Shown: in pieces, positions 1 to 7,647 of the stretch
How the letters are laid out: every line of letters begins with the position of its first letter
Numbering within the stretch: position 1 is the first letter of the stretch
DNA from: CAG-841 sp963656825
GTDB lineage: Bacteria; Bacillota; Clostridia; Oscillospirales; CAG-272
DNA length: 32,382 nt
Direction: 5' to 3'
Assembly (NCBI GenBank): GCA_963656825.1
Contig: CAVKJG010000023.1
Span: 1 to 32,382 of the forward strand
The notes under the pieces: generated by a model
The model's input: the letters and a program-made list of their open reading frames with translations, nothing else
Told to the model about the DNA's origin: nothing
The model's database searches: none
Translations under genes and position numbers: made by a program

Positions 1-145
1 ATGTGTCGGCAACAGCAGGCTCCTCGTTGCCGTTTGATACATTATTTTCTTCAACATGTAAATGTTCTGTCTGAGCAAATACATTCAGCGATGTAGAGCA
101 ACATATTAGAATCACCAATACTAAGGAAAAAAATTTTTTAAGCAT
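1..145 (-). CDS. Secreted protein, N-terminal part only (runs off left edge)
   Basis: The frame opens with ATG at 145 and stays open to base 1, giving 48 residues. It starts MLKKFFSLVLVILICC and continues to a VFAQ stretch: a short basic start, a hydrophobic core of about 15 residues and an AxA-like cleavage site (predicted after residue 24), i.e. a classical Sec signal peptide. The following residues are acidic and Asn/Glu-rich and look like the start of a flexible exported region. A purine-rich ribosome binding site (AAAGGATTGAGG) lies just upstream. The function cannot be told because the body of the protein lies outside the window. It is probably transcribed from the promoter at 471-499 through a long leader with a 34-codon ORF. 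Base composition (about 40% G+C nearby) is lower than in the genes to the right. Confidence 0.7.
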   Translation of the reverse strand, partial: MLKKFFSLVLVILICCSTSLNVFAQTEHLHVEENNVSNGNEEPAVADT

Positions 146-215
146 ATCCTCAATCCTTTCTTAAAAATTAGCGGGGATGTGTAAAACTTAACTTCCCTCG
201 CAAGAAAAAGTGGAA

Positions 216-240
216 CACAACATCAATGTACAATGTTGCG
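216..240 (-). promoter_or_regulatory. Leader hairpin 2, upstream of the secreted-protein gene
   Basis: Inverted repeat: arms 216-223 and 233-240 (8 bp including one G-T pair) with a 9-nt loop. On the minus-strand transcript it is followed a few bases later by a short T-run (CTTTTTC). It lies between the 34-codon ORF and the secreted-protein start and could be a weak terminator or attenuator. Function is inferred only. Confidence 0.4.
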
Positions 241-278
241 CTTTTCCAAAAATATGTCTCGCTCATATCCGATAATAA

Positions 279-317
279 AGCGCATAAGCAGATAAGAGAC
301 ATTCTAGCTTATGCGCT
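279..317 (-). promoter_or_regulatory. Leader hairpin 1, 11-bp perfect inverted repeat overlapping the leader ORF stop
   Basis: AGCGCATAAGC at 279-289 is the exact reverse complement of GCTTATGCGCT at 307-317, with a 17-nt loop. On the minus strand the 5' arm contains the stop codon of the 34-codon ORF (309-311), so a ribosome finishing or stalling there would prevent the stem from forming. No strong T-run follows. This geometry is typical of translation-dependent leader control; the role is inferred. Confidence 0.5.
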
Positions 318-413
318 CATATTGGTACGTTTAATCTGTCCTCCATATAACTGGCAACGATACAAAATATGATTTTGCACAAAGATAGACATTTTACTAC
401 CGCAAGTACTCAT
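309..413 (-). CDS. Small leader ORF, 34 codons
   Basis: The ORF begins MSTCGSKMSIFVQNH and ends RTNMSA. It is preceded by a near-perfect ribosome binding site (AGGAGGT, at 422-428 on the other strand) at good spacing and by a consensus sigma-A promoter at 471-499. The product has two Cys, no signal peptide or membrane segment, and a basic C-terminal third. It resembles no family I know. The strong initiation signals, the hairpin overlapping its stop codon and the downstream secreted-protein gene suggest a regulatory leader peptide rather than a functional protein, but a small bioactive peptide or a truncated gene remnant is not excluded. Confidence 0.5.
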   Translation of the reverse strand: MSTCGSKMSIFVQNHILYRCQLYGGQIKRTNMSA

Positions 414-470
414 GTGTATTTACCTCCTATCTCACGCCGCAAATTTATCTGTAAGGCTACCTGCGGGTTC

Positions 471-499
471 ATTATATCATAAAAAATAGAAAATTGCAA
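471..499 (-). promoter_or_regulatory. Sigma-A promoter for the leader ORF and secreted protein
   Basis: Minus strand: -35 TTGCAA (494-499), 17-bp spacer, -10 TATAAT (471-476). The start point would fall near 464, giving a leader of about 320 nt before the secreted-protein start codon. Confidence 0.75.
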
Positions 500-507
500 C
501 GGGTTTG

Positions 508-531
508 GCAAAAAAACTTTTAATTTTTTGC
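508..531 (-). terminator. A/T hairpin, possible terminator at the truncated-permease junction
   Basis: GCAAAAAA (508-515) pairs with TTTTTTGC (524-531) around an 8-nt loop. On the minus strand it sits at the end of a second reading frame whose last residues are EEQMLFAKN (stop at 520-522), so it may be the natural terminator of whatever gene that tail came from. The stem is almost all A-T and therefore weak. Confidence 0.3.
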
Positions 532-548
532 GAACAACATCTGCTCCT

Positions 549-1115
549 CTAATTTACATTTATACTGTCCCGCGGAAAGTCGATGCATCCATCTTTTTGT
601 AAGTTCTGTGATGAGCTTGCCATGCTCCATGTGTTTGCCGCTATGAATTCCGCAATAAGATACGGAACGGGATCTATTTTCGCGTGCAACGCAAAATAAC
701 ATATAAACGGCGTAAACGTAAGAATGATTATATCGTTTGAGGTAAACACCGTCAGCACGGAAACGGTTATGTAAAGATAAAAGAAAAGCCGCTTGCGGCT
801 TCTGCCTGCTTTTTTCAACGCTATCGCGGCGATGTAGCCGAAAAATCCCACCTCGTCAAGAAAAACGGAAAGCACCGTCATTGAGATAAAAAGCGTAAGT
901 ATTTTCAAAGGGTTTACCGCGTCGTCCGAGGTAAACGCCGACAATATTTTTTCCGGCTCCGCACAGCCGCAGGCAATCATTAAAGCCGCCCCTGCCAGAG
1001 CAACAAGGCAATAGCTGTCAAGCCTGAGCCTGCCCGCTTTAAGCGAGGGCTTGAAAAGTATTGAAAGTATCATAAACACGCAGGTAACCGCGCAGATGAT
1101 AATTGAAACTGCCAT
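549..1115 (-). pseudogene. Truncated ArsB/NhaD-type (SLC13-like) permease
   Basis: The open frame encodes 188 residues. The first 165 look like the N-terminal half of an ion-transporter-superfamily permease. There are hydrophobic segments near residues 2-21, 35-52, 70-100 and 110-128, then the family hallmark FTSNDIIILTFTPFI (125-139) and a YLIAEFIAANTWSM stretch (152-165). Full-length relatives run to roughly 350-420 residues, and normally a GNPTN-like motif follows directly. Here that similarity stops at about base 621 and 23 unrelated residues follow to a stop. The other minus frame carries a tail (KLITELTK to LFAKN, ending at 520) that looks like the end of a different protein. I infer disruption by insertion or deletion, so the protein is unlikely to transport. 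It is the last gene of the tdk-hisJ operon, 29 bp after hisJ. Confidence 0.75.
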
Positions 1116-1144
1116 TTTTCGTATCTCCGAAAGTCTTGCGTAAT

Positions 1145-1954
1145 TTACTTTCTCAGCGTGAGCTTTATCTGCTCCGTGCGCGAAAGTCCCATTGGCTTTA
1201 CATATTCCGCCATTGCAAAATCAAATTCTTTTCCGTATTCCAGCTCCGACGGAGAATGGGCGTCACAGCCGAAAATAACCGTATTCCCGACCTCTGCGGC
1301 TATGCGGAAAAAGTCCTTTCTCGGATAATGTCGGCTTGCCCTTATGCCAAGAAAATTTATTTCAAGCGGAATCCCGAGCTGTTTTATAGTCTCGCACATA
1401 CGGCTCATATGTTTTTCATATATCTTTTCATCGCCCGTGAATCTGAAAATATCGGGGTGCGCGATATACGCATACTTCCCGCTCGAAAGTCCCTCCGTCA
1501 CCTGACTTACATATCTTTCAAGGTCTTTTTCTTCGGTATATATATCGCAGCTGCCCGTGCCGTCGTATTCGTTGCCGAGATAATGCTGCCCCATTATAAG
1601 ATAATCCACCGGATATCCCGAAAGAAAATCCACAAGCCTTCCGAAGTGCTTCGGATAATATTCGGCTTCAAGTCCTATGAAAATATCAATATCGTTTTTG
1701 TATTCCCCGCGCAGTGCGAGAAGCGAGCTTACATATCCGTCAAGCTCCTCGGGGCGCATACGGAAATGAGAATAATAATCCCCGTCGAAAAAATACGGGC
1801 TGTGATCGGAAAAGCCGAGCGTTTTTATTCCCTGCTCTATTGCTTTTTCAACGTATTCCCTGTCCTGCCCGACGGCGTGATGACATCGGAACGTATGAGT
1901 ATGAAAATTTGCCGAAAGTCTGTTCTCACTCGGATTTTTGTTTCCAACTATCAT
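1145..1954 (-). CDS. hisJ: Histidinol-phosphatase HisJ-family PHP-domain phosphoesterase
   Basis: A 269-residue PHP-fold metallophosphoesterase. Metal ligands are recognisable: HTH at residues 18-20, GFSDHSP with D50/H51, GLEAEYY, MGQHYLG, an AHPD motif and GCDAHSP near the C-terminus. In the family this enzyme dephosphorylates histidinol phosphate in histidine synthesis, although many homologues lie outside his operons and have other phosphoester substrates; no his genes are nearby here. I chose ATG at 1954 rather than an upstream in-frame start because it overlaps the tdk stop codon (ATGA), a typical translationally coupled arrangement, and the N-terminus then matches the family. It is the second gene of the tdk operon. 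Confidence 0.85.
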   Translation of the reverse strand: MIVGNKNPSENRLSANFHTHTFRCHHAVGQDREYVEKAIEQGIKTLGFSDHSPYFFDGDYYSHFRMRPEELDGYVSSLLALRGEYKNDIDIFIGLEAEYYPKHFGRLVDFLSGYPVDYLIMGQHYLGNEYDGTGSCDIYTEEKDLERYVSQVTEGLSSGKYAYIAHPDIFRFTGDEKIYEKHMSRMCETIKQLGIPLEINFLGIRASRHYPRKDFFRIAAEVGNTVIFGCDAHSPSELEYGKEFDFAMAEYVKPMGLSRTEQIKLTLRK

Positions 1955-2550
1955 TTTTCTGCCTCTGTTTTTGATTTTTTCTGCTGTTTTATCGCCTTCT
2001 GCCAGCAACGATGGCACATCGCAATGTAGCTGTCGTTTCCGCCGAGAAAGACCTGCTCGCCTTCGGTAAGAACATTGCCCTTACTGTCAATTCTTGCGTT
2101 CACTATCGCTTTTGAGCCGCAACGGCATATCGTCTTTATTTCCGTTATGGAATCCGCCACCTCAAAAAGTCTGCGGCTGCCGGGGAAAAGCTTTGTCATA
2201 AAATCGGTGCGAAGTCCGAAGCAAAGCACGGGAAGCTCCCTGTCGTTTACAAGATTGCGGAGCTGATCTATCTGCTTTTCCGTGAAAAACTGACATTCGT
2301 CGGCTATTATAACGTCGCAATCGCCGTGATTTTTATATTCATTTTCTATATTCATACCGGCGGGGATAGCCTGCGCCTCAGCCGAAAGTCCTATGCGCGA
2401 GCGGACGGTGCTTTCGCCGTCGCGGTTATCGGTCGAAGGCTTTATCAGCCATACCTTCATTCCGCGTTCCTCGTAATTGAATTTTGTTATCAGGGCGTTG
2501 GCGGTTTTTGAGCTGCCCATCGCTCCGTATTTGAAATACAGTTTTGCCAT
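1951..2550 (-). CDS. tdk: Thymidine kinase, type II
   Basis: A 199-residue enzyme phosphorylating thymidine to dTMP in pyrimidine salvage (cytosolic, tetrameric in the family). P-loop GAMGSSKT at residues 9-16, DECQFF at 84-89 with the catalytic Glu85, and a structural zinc site made by CRC (142-144) and CHRC (179-182). Length is normal for the family. The start at 2550 has an AAAGGAAAG ribosome binding site and a consensus promoter 35-63 bp upstream. It is first in the operon and overlaps hisJ by 4 bp. Confidence 0.95.
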   Translation of the reverse strand: MAKLYFKYGAMGSSKTANALITKFNYEERGMKVWLIKPSTDNRDGESTVRSRIGLSAEAQAIPAGMNIENEYKNHGDCDVIIADECQFFTEKQIDQLRNLVNDRELPVLCFGLRTDFMTKLFPGSRRLFEVADSITEIKTICRCGSKAIVNARIDSKGNVLTEGEQVFLGGNDSYIAMCHRCWQKAIKQQKKSKTEAEK

Positions 2551-2584
2551 GTTGCTTTCCTTTGCGTTTTTTATTTACATTCAG

Positions 2585-2613
2585 ATTTTACAATATTTTA
2601 CGCCTGATGTCAA
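2585..2613 (-). promoter_or_regulatory. Promoter of tdk operon
   Basis: Minus strand: TTGACA (2608-2613), 17-bp spacer, TAAAAT (2585-2590). Divergent from the bioY promoter, whose -35 element starts 44 bp away. Confidence 0.75.
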
Positions 2614-2656
2614 CGCGATTTGCAAATTGAACGCAAAATATTTTTTGTTTTTGTTA

Positions 2657-2685
2657 TTGACTTTTTCTTCTTTGAAATATATACT
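2657..2685 (+). promoter_or_regulatory. Promoter of bioY
   Basis: TTGACT (2657-2662), 17-bp spacer, TATACT (2680-2685). A start point near 2692 excludes the far upstream start codon at 2620 and supports translation from 2713. No clear BirA operator was identified by eye. Confidence 0.75.
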
Positions 2686-2712
2686 CTTATCCGTAATCGA
2701 AGGTCGGCGGTG

Positions 2713-3264
2713 ATGATATTGAGTAAATCGAAAACAAGCATAAGAACGTGCGTGAATGTCGGCGTTTCGGCGGCGATAATCGCCGTCTGCTCGCAGATAA
2801 GTATTCCGTCGGCTGTGCCGTTCACCATGCAGACGTTTGCGGTTTTTACCGTCGTCGGACTTTTCGGAATGTGGCAGGGAACGTGCGCCGTAGCTGTATA
2901 TATCGCGCTCGGCGCGCTCGGACTTCCCGTTTTTTCGGGCTTTAAGGGCGGAATAGGCGCTCTTGTCGGAGCGACGGGCGGATATATTTTCGGATTTCTT
3001 GCGCTTGCGCTGATAATGGGCGCAATGATAAAAGCAAAGCCAGATAATATCCCTTGGGCGTTTTTTTCAATGACAACGGGACTTTTCGCCTGCTATGCCT
3101 TCGGCAGCGCGTGGTTTTACTTTTTCTACGCCGCAAAGGGCGAGGTAAAAAGCGTCTGGGGAATTCTTCTTTCGTGCGTTTTTCCGTATCTTCTTCCGGA
3201 CGCGGCAAAGGCTGCGCTTTCACAGCTTATCGTCCGCAGGTGCAAAAAATATATAAAAAAATAA
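2713..3264 (+). CDS. bioY: BioY, biotin-specific S component of an ECF transporter
   Basis: A 183-residue integral membrane protein with about six hydrophobic segments. The family signature GLPVFSGFKGGIG is at residues 70-82, followed by GATGGYIFGF (86-95), and a C-terminal PDAAKA (162-167) that in the family helps bind biotin. BioY captures biotin at the membrane and works with the shared EcfA/EcfA'/EcfT energising module, which is not in this window. ATG 2713 is chosen because it lies after the promoter and has GAAGG 9 bp upstream; GTG at 2710 would add one residue. The gene is monocistronic and ends at a strong terminator. Confidence 0.9.
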   Translation: MILSKSKTSIRTCVNVGVSAAIIAVCSQISIPSAVPFTMQTFAVFTVVGLFGMWQGTCAVAVYIALGALGLPVFSGFKGGIGALVGATGGYIFGFLALALIMGAMIKAKPDNIPWAFFSMTTGLFACYAFGSAWFYFFYAAKGEVKSVWGILLSCVFPYLLPDAAKAALSQLIVRRCKKYIKK

Positions 3265-3276
3265 TCAGTACAGGCA

Positions 3277-3315
3277 AGCCGTCCCGCAGAGATTTTCCGC
3301 GGGACGCTTTATTTT
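3277..3315 (+). terminator. Intrinsic terminator after bioY
   Basis: CGTCCCGC (3280-3287) pairs with GCGGGACG (3299-3306), followed by CTTTATTTTT. The cupin gene on the other strand ends immediately beyond it. Confidence 0.8.
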
Positions 3316-3660
3316 TCAGAACACTACCGTAAGCAGCATTTTGAAACGCTCCTCGCCGTACACGGCGTGAGGAACGTTTCTCGGCATCACGATGCTTTCG
3401 CCCTCGCAAAGATAATATTCGCTTCCGTCGATTGTAAATCTGCCCTTGCCGTCAAGCACGGTCACGAGCGCATCTCCGCCCGATGAATGTGTGCTTATTT
3501 CTTCTCCCTTTTCAAAAGCAAAAAGCGTAAGGCTTACGTTTCTGTTCTGGGCAAGAGTTTTGCTCACCACCTGACCGTCCCTGTATTCAACTTCGTTTTT
3601 AAGGCAGAGCTTTGTCTGCTTTTGGATATTTTTTATTGGCGTGCTTTCAAATATTTTCAT
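3316..3660 (-). CDS. Small cupin-domain protein
   Basis: A single-domain cupin of 114 residues. Cupin motif 1 is around ISTHSSGGDALVTVLDGKG (residues 55-73, with His58) and motif 2 around GESIVMPRNVPHAV (87-100, with His99). The usual metal-binding set seems thinned out: motif 1 has one His rather than two. Small stand-alone cupins like this serve as sugar-binding, metal-dependent or regulatory proteins, and the substrate cannot be deduced. GGAAAGGA precedes the start. It is monocistronic, between bioY (convergent) and trkA (divergent). Confidence 0.8.
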   Translation of the reverse strand: MKIFESTPIKNIQKQTKLCLKNEVEYRDGQVVSKTLAQNRNVSLTLFAFEKGEEISTHSSGGDALVTVLDGKGRFTIDGSEYYLCEGESIVMPRNVPHAVYGEERFKMLLTVVF

Positions 3661-3696
3661 AAAAAAATCCTTTCCTTTCTGCGTATTGCAATATTT

Positions 3697-3725
3697 GTTT
3701 TACTCTTTTTATCAAAGAAAATCAA
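3697..3725 (-). promoter_or_regulatory. Candidate promoter of the cupin gene
   Basis: Minus strand TTGATT (3720-3725), 17-bp spacer, TAAAAC (3697-3702). The -10 match is only partial, so this is tentative. Confidence 0.4.
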
Positions 3726-3750
3726 TACTTAAGGATTTATAAATTGGCAG

Positions 3751-3779
3751 TTGAACTTTTGATTTGTTTGTGCTATCAT
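3751..3779 (+). promoter_or_regulatory. Promoter of the trkAH operon
   Basis: TTGAAC (3751-3756), 17-bp spacer, TATCAT (3774-3779). The leader to the trkA start is short (under 35 nt), so there is no room for a c-di-AMP riboswitch of the kind found before some potassium-uptake genes. Confidence 0.65.
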
Positions 3780-3813
3780 ATACTCACAATTCAATCGTTT
3801 TTGGGAGATACTT

Positions 3814-5172
3814 ATGAAAATAATTATTGCCGGAAGCGGCAAGGTAGGCTATACGCTTACGCGTCAGCTTTCAACGGAGGGCTATGATATCACGGTTGTG
3901 GACAAGGACGGCGACGCGCTCCAGAACGTAATGGAGCATTACGACGTTATGGCTGTGTGCGGCAACTGCGCCACTAAAAACATACTTGTGTCGGCAGGAG
4001 CTTCGGAGGCGGATCTTCTCATAGCCGCAACGGGCGAGGACGAGGTAAATCTTCTCTGCTGTGCCGTGGCTCATAAAATAAATCCCGCCATACATACGAT
4101 AGCAAGAATCCGCAACCCCGAATACAGCGAACAGATATACGGCATGCGCGACGTTTTCGCGCTTTCGATGGCGATAAATCCCGAAAAGCAGGCTGCGCTT
4201 GAAATAGAACGCCTGCTCAAATACCCGGGATTTCTCAACCGCGACACCTTTGCAAAGGGCAAGGTTGAAATAGTCGAGCTGAAAATAGAGGCGGAAAGTC
4301 CGCTCTGCAACGTTCCGCTCAAAAAAATGGGCGATATGGTAAAATGCAGGGTGCTTGTGTGCGTTGTTCTCCGCAACGGAGAAGCGATCGCGCCGGACGG
4401 CAATTTTGTGCTTTCCGAAGGCGACAGAATATTCGTCACCGCGCCCGTAAACGAGCTTGCCGCGCTTCTTTCCGGACTCGGAATCGTGACGAAAAAGGTT
4501 AAAAACGTAATAATCTGCGGCGGAGGCAGAGTGGGGTATTATCTTGCCTCGCGACTCAGCCGCGACGGATTTTCGACAAAGATAATCGAAAGCGATTACA
4601 AAAAATGCGCCGAAATTTCGGCTGCGCTTCCCGACGTTGACGTTATCAACGGCGACGCGTGCAATCACGACCTTCTCAAAAGCGAGGGTATTTCAAAATG
4701 CGACGCGCTCGTGACGCTCACCGGCTTTGACGAAATGAATATGATAATTTCCCTTTACGGAAGAAACAAAGGCGTAAAGCAGACGGTAACAAAGCTTTCA
4801 AGGCTGAAAAACAGCGGCATACTCGGCGATATCCCGCTCGGAAGCGTCATTTGTCCGAACGAGCTTTGCTGCAATACCATAGTTCAGTATGTCCGCGCGA
4901 TGAAAAATCAGACCGGAGCCGCGCTTGCCGTGCATTTCATTGCGGACAGACACGCCGAGGCGATAGAATTCCGCGTTGACGACTCGACACTTCACTGCGG
5001 AGAGCCGCTCAAAAATCTCAAAACAAAGAAAAACGTGCTTGTTGCGTGCATAACGCGCGGCGGAGAAACGGAAATTCCGAGCGGCGATTCGTTCTATCAG
5101 AAGGGCGATTCCGTGATAGTCGTAACGACGGGCACAAACACCATATATCAGCTCAGCGATATCTTTGCGTAA
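3814..5172 (+). CDS. trkA: Trk system potassium uptake regulatory subunit TrkA
   Basis: A 452-residue cytosolic protein with the duplicated RCK layout. The first NAD-binding Rossmann domain starts at IIIAGSGKVGYTL (GSGKVG at 7-12, acidic VVDKD at about 28-32) and is followed by an RCK_C domain (about 150-215). The second repeat starts at VIICGGGRVGYYL (GGGRVG at 236-241), again followed by an RCK_C domain to the C-terminus. TrkA forms the nucleotide-gated ring that controls the TrkH channel. The ribosome binding site GGGAG lies 6 bp from the ATG. The next gene, trkH, starts 12 bp after the stop, so both subunits are co-expressed. Confidence 0.93.
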   Translation: MKIIIAGSGKVGYTLTRQLSTEGYDITVVDKDGDALQNVMEHYDVMAVCGNCATKNILVSAGASEADLLIAATGEDEVNLLCCAVAHKINPAIHTIARIRNPEYSEQIYGMRDVFALSMAINPEKQAALEIERLLKYPGFLNRDTFAKGKVEIVELKIEAESPLCNVPLKKMGDMVKCRVLVCVVLRNGEAIAPDGNFVLSEGDRIFVTAPVNELAALLSGLGIVTKKVKNVIICGGGRVGYYLASRLSRDGFSTKIIESDYKKCAEISAALPDVDVINGDACNHDLLKSEGISKCDALVTLTGFDEMNMIISLYGRNKGVKQTVTKLSRLKNSGILGDIPLGSVICPNELCCNTIVQYVRAMKNQTGAALAVHFIADRHAEAIEFRVDDSTLHCGEPLKNLKTKKNVLVACITRGGETEIPSGDSFYQKGDSVIVVTTGTNTIYQLSDIFA

Positions 5173-5184
5173 AAGAGGCAGGAT

Positions 5185-6639
5185 ATGAATTACAAAATAA
5201 TAGGCAAGATAATTTCTCAGATACTTGCCATAGAAGCCGCGCTTATGCTTCCCTCGGTAATCATAAGCGTCTGCGACGGAGAAACAAGCGCAGCCGTGGC
5301 TTTTCTTCTGACAATGGGCATAACCTTTGTTTTCAGCGGAATATTTGCGCTTTTCTCCCGCAATGCAAAAAAGGTTTTCTATGCAAGAGAGGGTCTTGTC
5401 TGCGTCGGACTCGGCTGGATATTTTTAAGTGTTTTCGGTTGTCTGCCGTTTGTCATTTCCGGAGAAATACCTCATTTTGTCGACGCGCTTTTTGAAATAG
5501 TTTCCGGCTTTACGACAACGGGCTCGTCGATCCTCGAAAACGTTGAGCTGCTTACAAGAGGTATGCTCTACTGGAGAAGCTTCAGCCATTGGCTCGGCGG
5601 AATGGGCGTGCTTGTGTTTATACTTGCCGTGCTTCCCAAAAGCAAGGACAGCGGCGGCTTTTCGCTTCATCTGCTCAAAGCGGAAAGCCCGGGGCCCGAC
5701 GTCGGAAAGCTTATGCCAAAGCTCGGCAAGACGGCGCTCACGCTTTATTCGATATACATAGGTATGACGATTATAAATTTCGTCGCGCTCATAATCGCAA
5801 AAATGCCGTGGTTTGACGCGCTCTGCACAACGTTCGGAACGGCAGGTACGGGCGGCTTCGGCATAAAAGCCGACAGTATGGCAAGCTATTCGCCCGCAAT
5901 ACAGATAATAACTACTATATTTATGCTGCTCTTCGGCGTGAATTTCAACTGTTATTATTGGCTTTTACTCCGAAATTTCAAGAGCGTTTTCAAAAATGAA
6001 GAACTGCGGCTCTATCTCGGATCGTTTGTCGCGGCGACTGTTCTCATCACGATAAATACTCTGAAAATGTTCTCCTCCGTCGGAGAGGGACTTCGCCACG
6101 CGGCTTTTCAGGTCGCTTCAATAATGACCACCACAGGCTTTGCCACGACCGACTTCAATCTTTGGCCGGCATTTTCAAAAGCTATAATTCTTCTGCTTAT
6201 GATAATGGGCGCCTGTGCGGGAAGTACCGGAGGCGGATTCAAATGCGCGCGCGTGCTTATACTTTTCAAAAATCTGAGAAGAAGCATAAAGAAAATGCTT
6301 CATCCTCAAAGCGTACAAACTATACGCGCAGACGGAGAGCCTTTGCGTGAAAACGTTGTAGACGGCACAAACGTTTACCTTATAGCCTATGCTTTTATTG
6401 CCGTAGCAAGCTTTCTTATAGTTTCAATCGACGGTTTTTCCGTCGAAACAAACCTTTCGGCTGTCATATCATGCTTTAACAACATAGGTCCGGGCTTTGA
6501 CGTTGTCGGTCCTATGGGAAATTTCGCAGGCTTCGGAGTTGTTTCAAAGCTTGTACTCATACTTGATATGCTCGCCGGCAGACTTGAAATATTCCCTATT
6601 CTCGTGCTTTTCTCGGGCAGAACGTGGAAGGCTCACTGA
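5185..6639 (+). CDS. trkH: Trk system potassium uptake channel TrkH
   Basis: A 484-residue membrane protein of the TrkH/KtrB superfamily, with four M1-P-M2 repeats, each carrying one selectivity-filter strand. These read TTTGSS (110-115), GTAGTGGFG (218-226), TTTGFATTDF (315-324) and NNIGPGFDVVGP (432-443). The intramembrane loop region GACAGSTGGGFK (342-353) and the C-terminal RLEIFPILVLF are also typical. It forms the potassium-translocating subunit gated by TrkA. Full length, with no missing filter glycine. It is followed after 24 bp by a hydrolase gene in the same direction. Confidence 0.93.
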   Translation: MNYKIIGKIISQILAIEAALMLPSVIISVCDGETSAAVAFLLTMGITFVFSGIFALFSRNAKKVFYAREGLVCVGLGWIFLSVFGCLPFVISGEIPHFVDALFEIVSGFTTTGSSILENVELLTRGMLYWRSFSHWLGGMGVLVFILAVLPKSKDSGGFSLHLLKAESPGPDVGKLMPKLGKTALTLYSIYIGMTIINFVALIIAKMPWFDALCTTFGTAGTGGFGIKADSMASYSPAIQIITTIFMLLFGVNFNCYYWLLLRNFKSVFKNEELRLYLGSFVAATVLITINTLKMFSSVGEGLRHAAFQVASIMTTTGFATTDFNLWPAFSKAIILLLMIMGACAGSTGGGFKCARVLILFKNLRRSIKKMLHPQSVQTIRADGEPLRENVVDGTNVYLIAYAFIAVASFLIVSIDGFSVETNLSAVISCFNNIGPGFDVVGPMGNFAGFGVVSKLVLILDMLAGRLEIFPILVLFSGRTWKAH

Positions 6640-6663
6640 TTTGAAAAGAAAGGTGATACCGTT

Positions 6664-7608
6664 TTGATTTTTTATATAATCGCCGGAATATTACTGCTTA
6701 TAATTATTGTTTATGCGCTTTTTATCTCCGTTACGTTTCATACGGCAGTCGGCCGCGCCGATAAATTTCCGGATCTTTTTTCCGAAAGCAGTGCAAAGGA
6801 ATTGCATATAAACGAAAAATTTCTTCCCGAAATACGCAGGGGCGCGGAATTTATAAAGACTCTGCCGTCAGAAGATGTTTTTATCGTAAGCTGCGACGGT
6901 CTTCGTCTGCACGGAAGACTGCTTTGCGCGGAAAACGCAAAAGCCACGGTTATTCTTTTTCACGGCTTTCGTTCGTTTCCCGAATTTGAATTTGCAACCG
7001 TAGCGGAAAAATATCATAATATAGGATATAATCTTCTGCTTGTCACTCAGCGCGCTCACGGAAAAAGCGAGGGAAAATATATCACCTTCGGACTCAAAGA
7101 ACGGTTTGACTGCGTAAAATGGGCAGAATACGTCGCGGGGCGCTTTCCGTCCCTGCCGATAGTGCTTGAAGGACTTTCTATGGGCGCGACGACCGTGCTT
7201 ATGGCAAGCGACCTTGCGCTCCCCGAAAACGTGAAATGTATAATCGCCGACTGCGGCTTTACGTCGCCGAAGGAGATTTTCGATCACGTTGCGAAAAATA
7301 TGTATCATCTTCCGCCCGCGCTGTGCGTACCGGCATTTACATATCTTTTCAGTAAAGAAACGGGGCAAAAAGCCGACAGCTTTTCCACGCTTGACGCGCT
7401 CGGAAAAACCTCTTTGCCCGTGCTTTTTATTCACGGTGAAGCCGATAATTTTGTACCGTGTGAAATGTCACGCAGAGGTGCGAAAGCGTGTGCTTCGGAG
7501 CATACTATCGTAACTGTTCCCGGCGCTTCGCACGGAAGGAGCTATCTTGTAGACCGCGAAAAATGCGACAAAGCCCTCGACAACTTCCTTGATAAATATG
7601 TGGGATAA
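6664..7608 (+). CDS. Membrane-anchored alpha/beta hydrolase
   Basis: A 314-residue protein: a single N-terminal hydrophobic anchor (residues 2-25), then an alpha/beta-hydrolase domain. Visible catalytic elements are the oxyanion motif FHGF (99-102), nucleophile elbow GLSMG (170-174, Ser172), acid Asp261 in GEADNFVP, and His290 in GASHGRS. Relatives are annotated as serine aminopeptidase-like or bem46-like hydrolases; the substrate is unknown. The start is TTG at 6664, supported by an AAAGGTG ribosome binding site about 8 bp upstream and by the absence of any Met codon before residue 174. It probably belongs to the trkAH transcript, but no functional link to potassium is known. Confidence 0.8.
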   Translation: MIFYIIAGILLLIIIVYALFISVTFHTAVGRADKFPDLFSESSAKELHINEKFLPEIRRGAEFIKTLPSEDVFIVSCDGLRLHGRLLCAENAKATVILFHGFRSFPEFEFATVAEKYHNIGYNLLLVTQRAHGKSEGKYITFGLKERFDCVKWAEYVAGRFPSLPIVLEGLSMGATTVLMASDLALPENVKCIIADCGFTSPKEIFDHVAKNMYHLPPALCVPAFTYLFSKETGQKADSFSTLDALGKTSLPVLFIHGEADNFVPCEMSRRGAKACASEHTIVTVPGASHGRSYLVDREKCDKALDNFLDKYVG

Positions 7609-7611
7609 AAC

Positions 7612-7647
7612 AAAAAAACCGCTCTCCCGAGCGGTTTTTGTTTTTTT
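7612..7647. terminator. Bidirectional terminator between hydrolase and EF-G-like gene
   Basis: A 7-bp GC stem (ACCGCTC at 7618-7624, GAGCGGT at 7629-7635) with a 4-nt loop. It is flanked by an A-run on the left and a T-run on the right, so it can work on both strands. It overlaps the stop codon of the EF-G-like gene. Confidence 0.9.

Noticed and set aside
146..470. Tetracycline-resistance-type leader (tet(M)/tet(W) class)
   Set aside because: The following gene begins with a signal peptide, not with the ribosomal-protection GTPase start, and I could not match the leader peptide to a known one.
1103..2029. Plus-strand open frame opposite hisJ
   Set aside because: Antisense to a PHP-domain gene with all metal ligands present; no start signals.
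3780..3813. c-di-AMP (ydaO) or other riboswitch before trkA
   Set aside because: The leader after the promoter is under 35 nt, too short for any such riboswitch.
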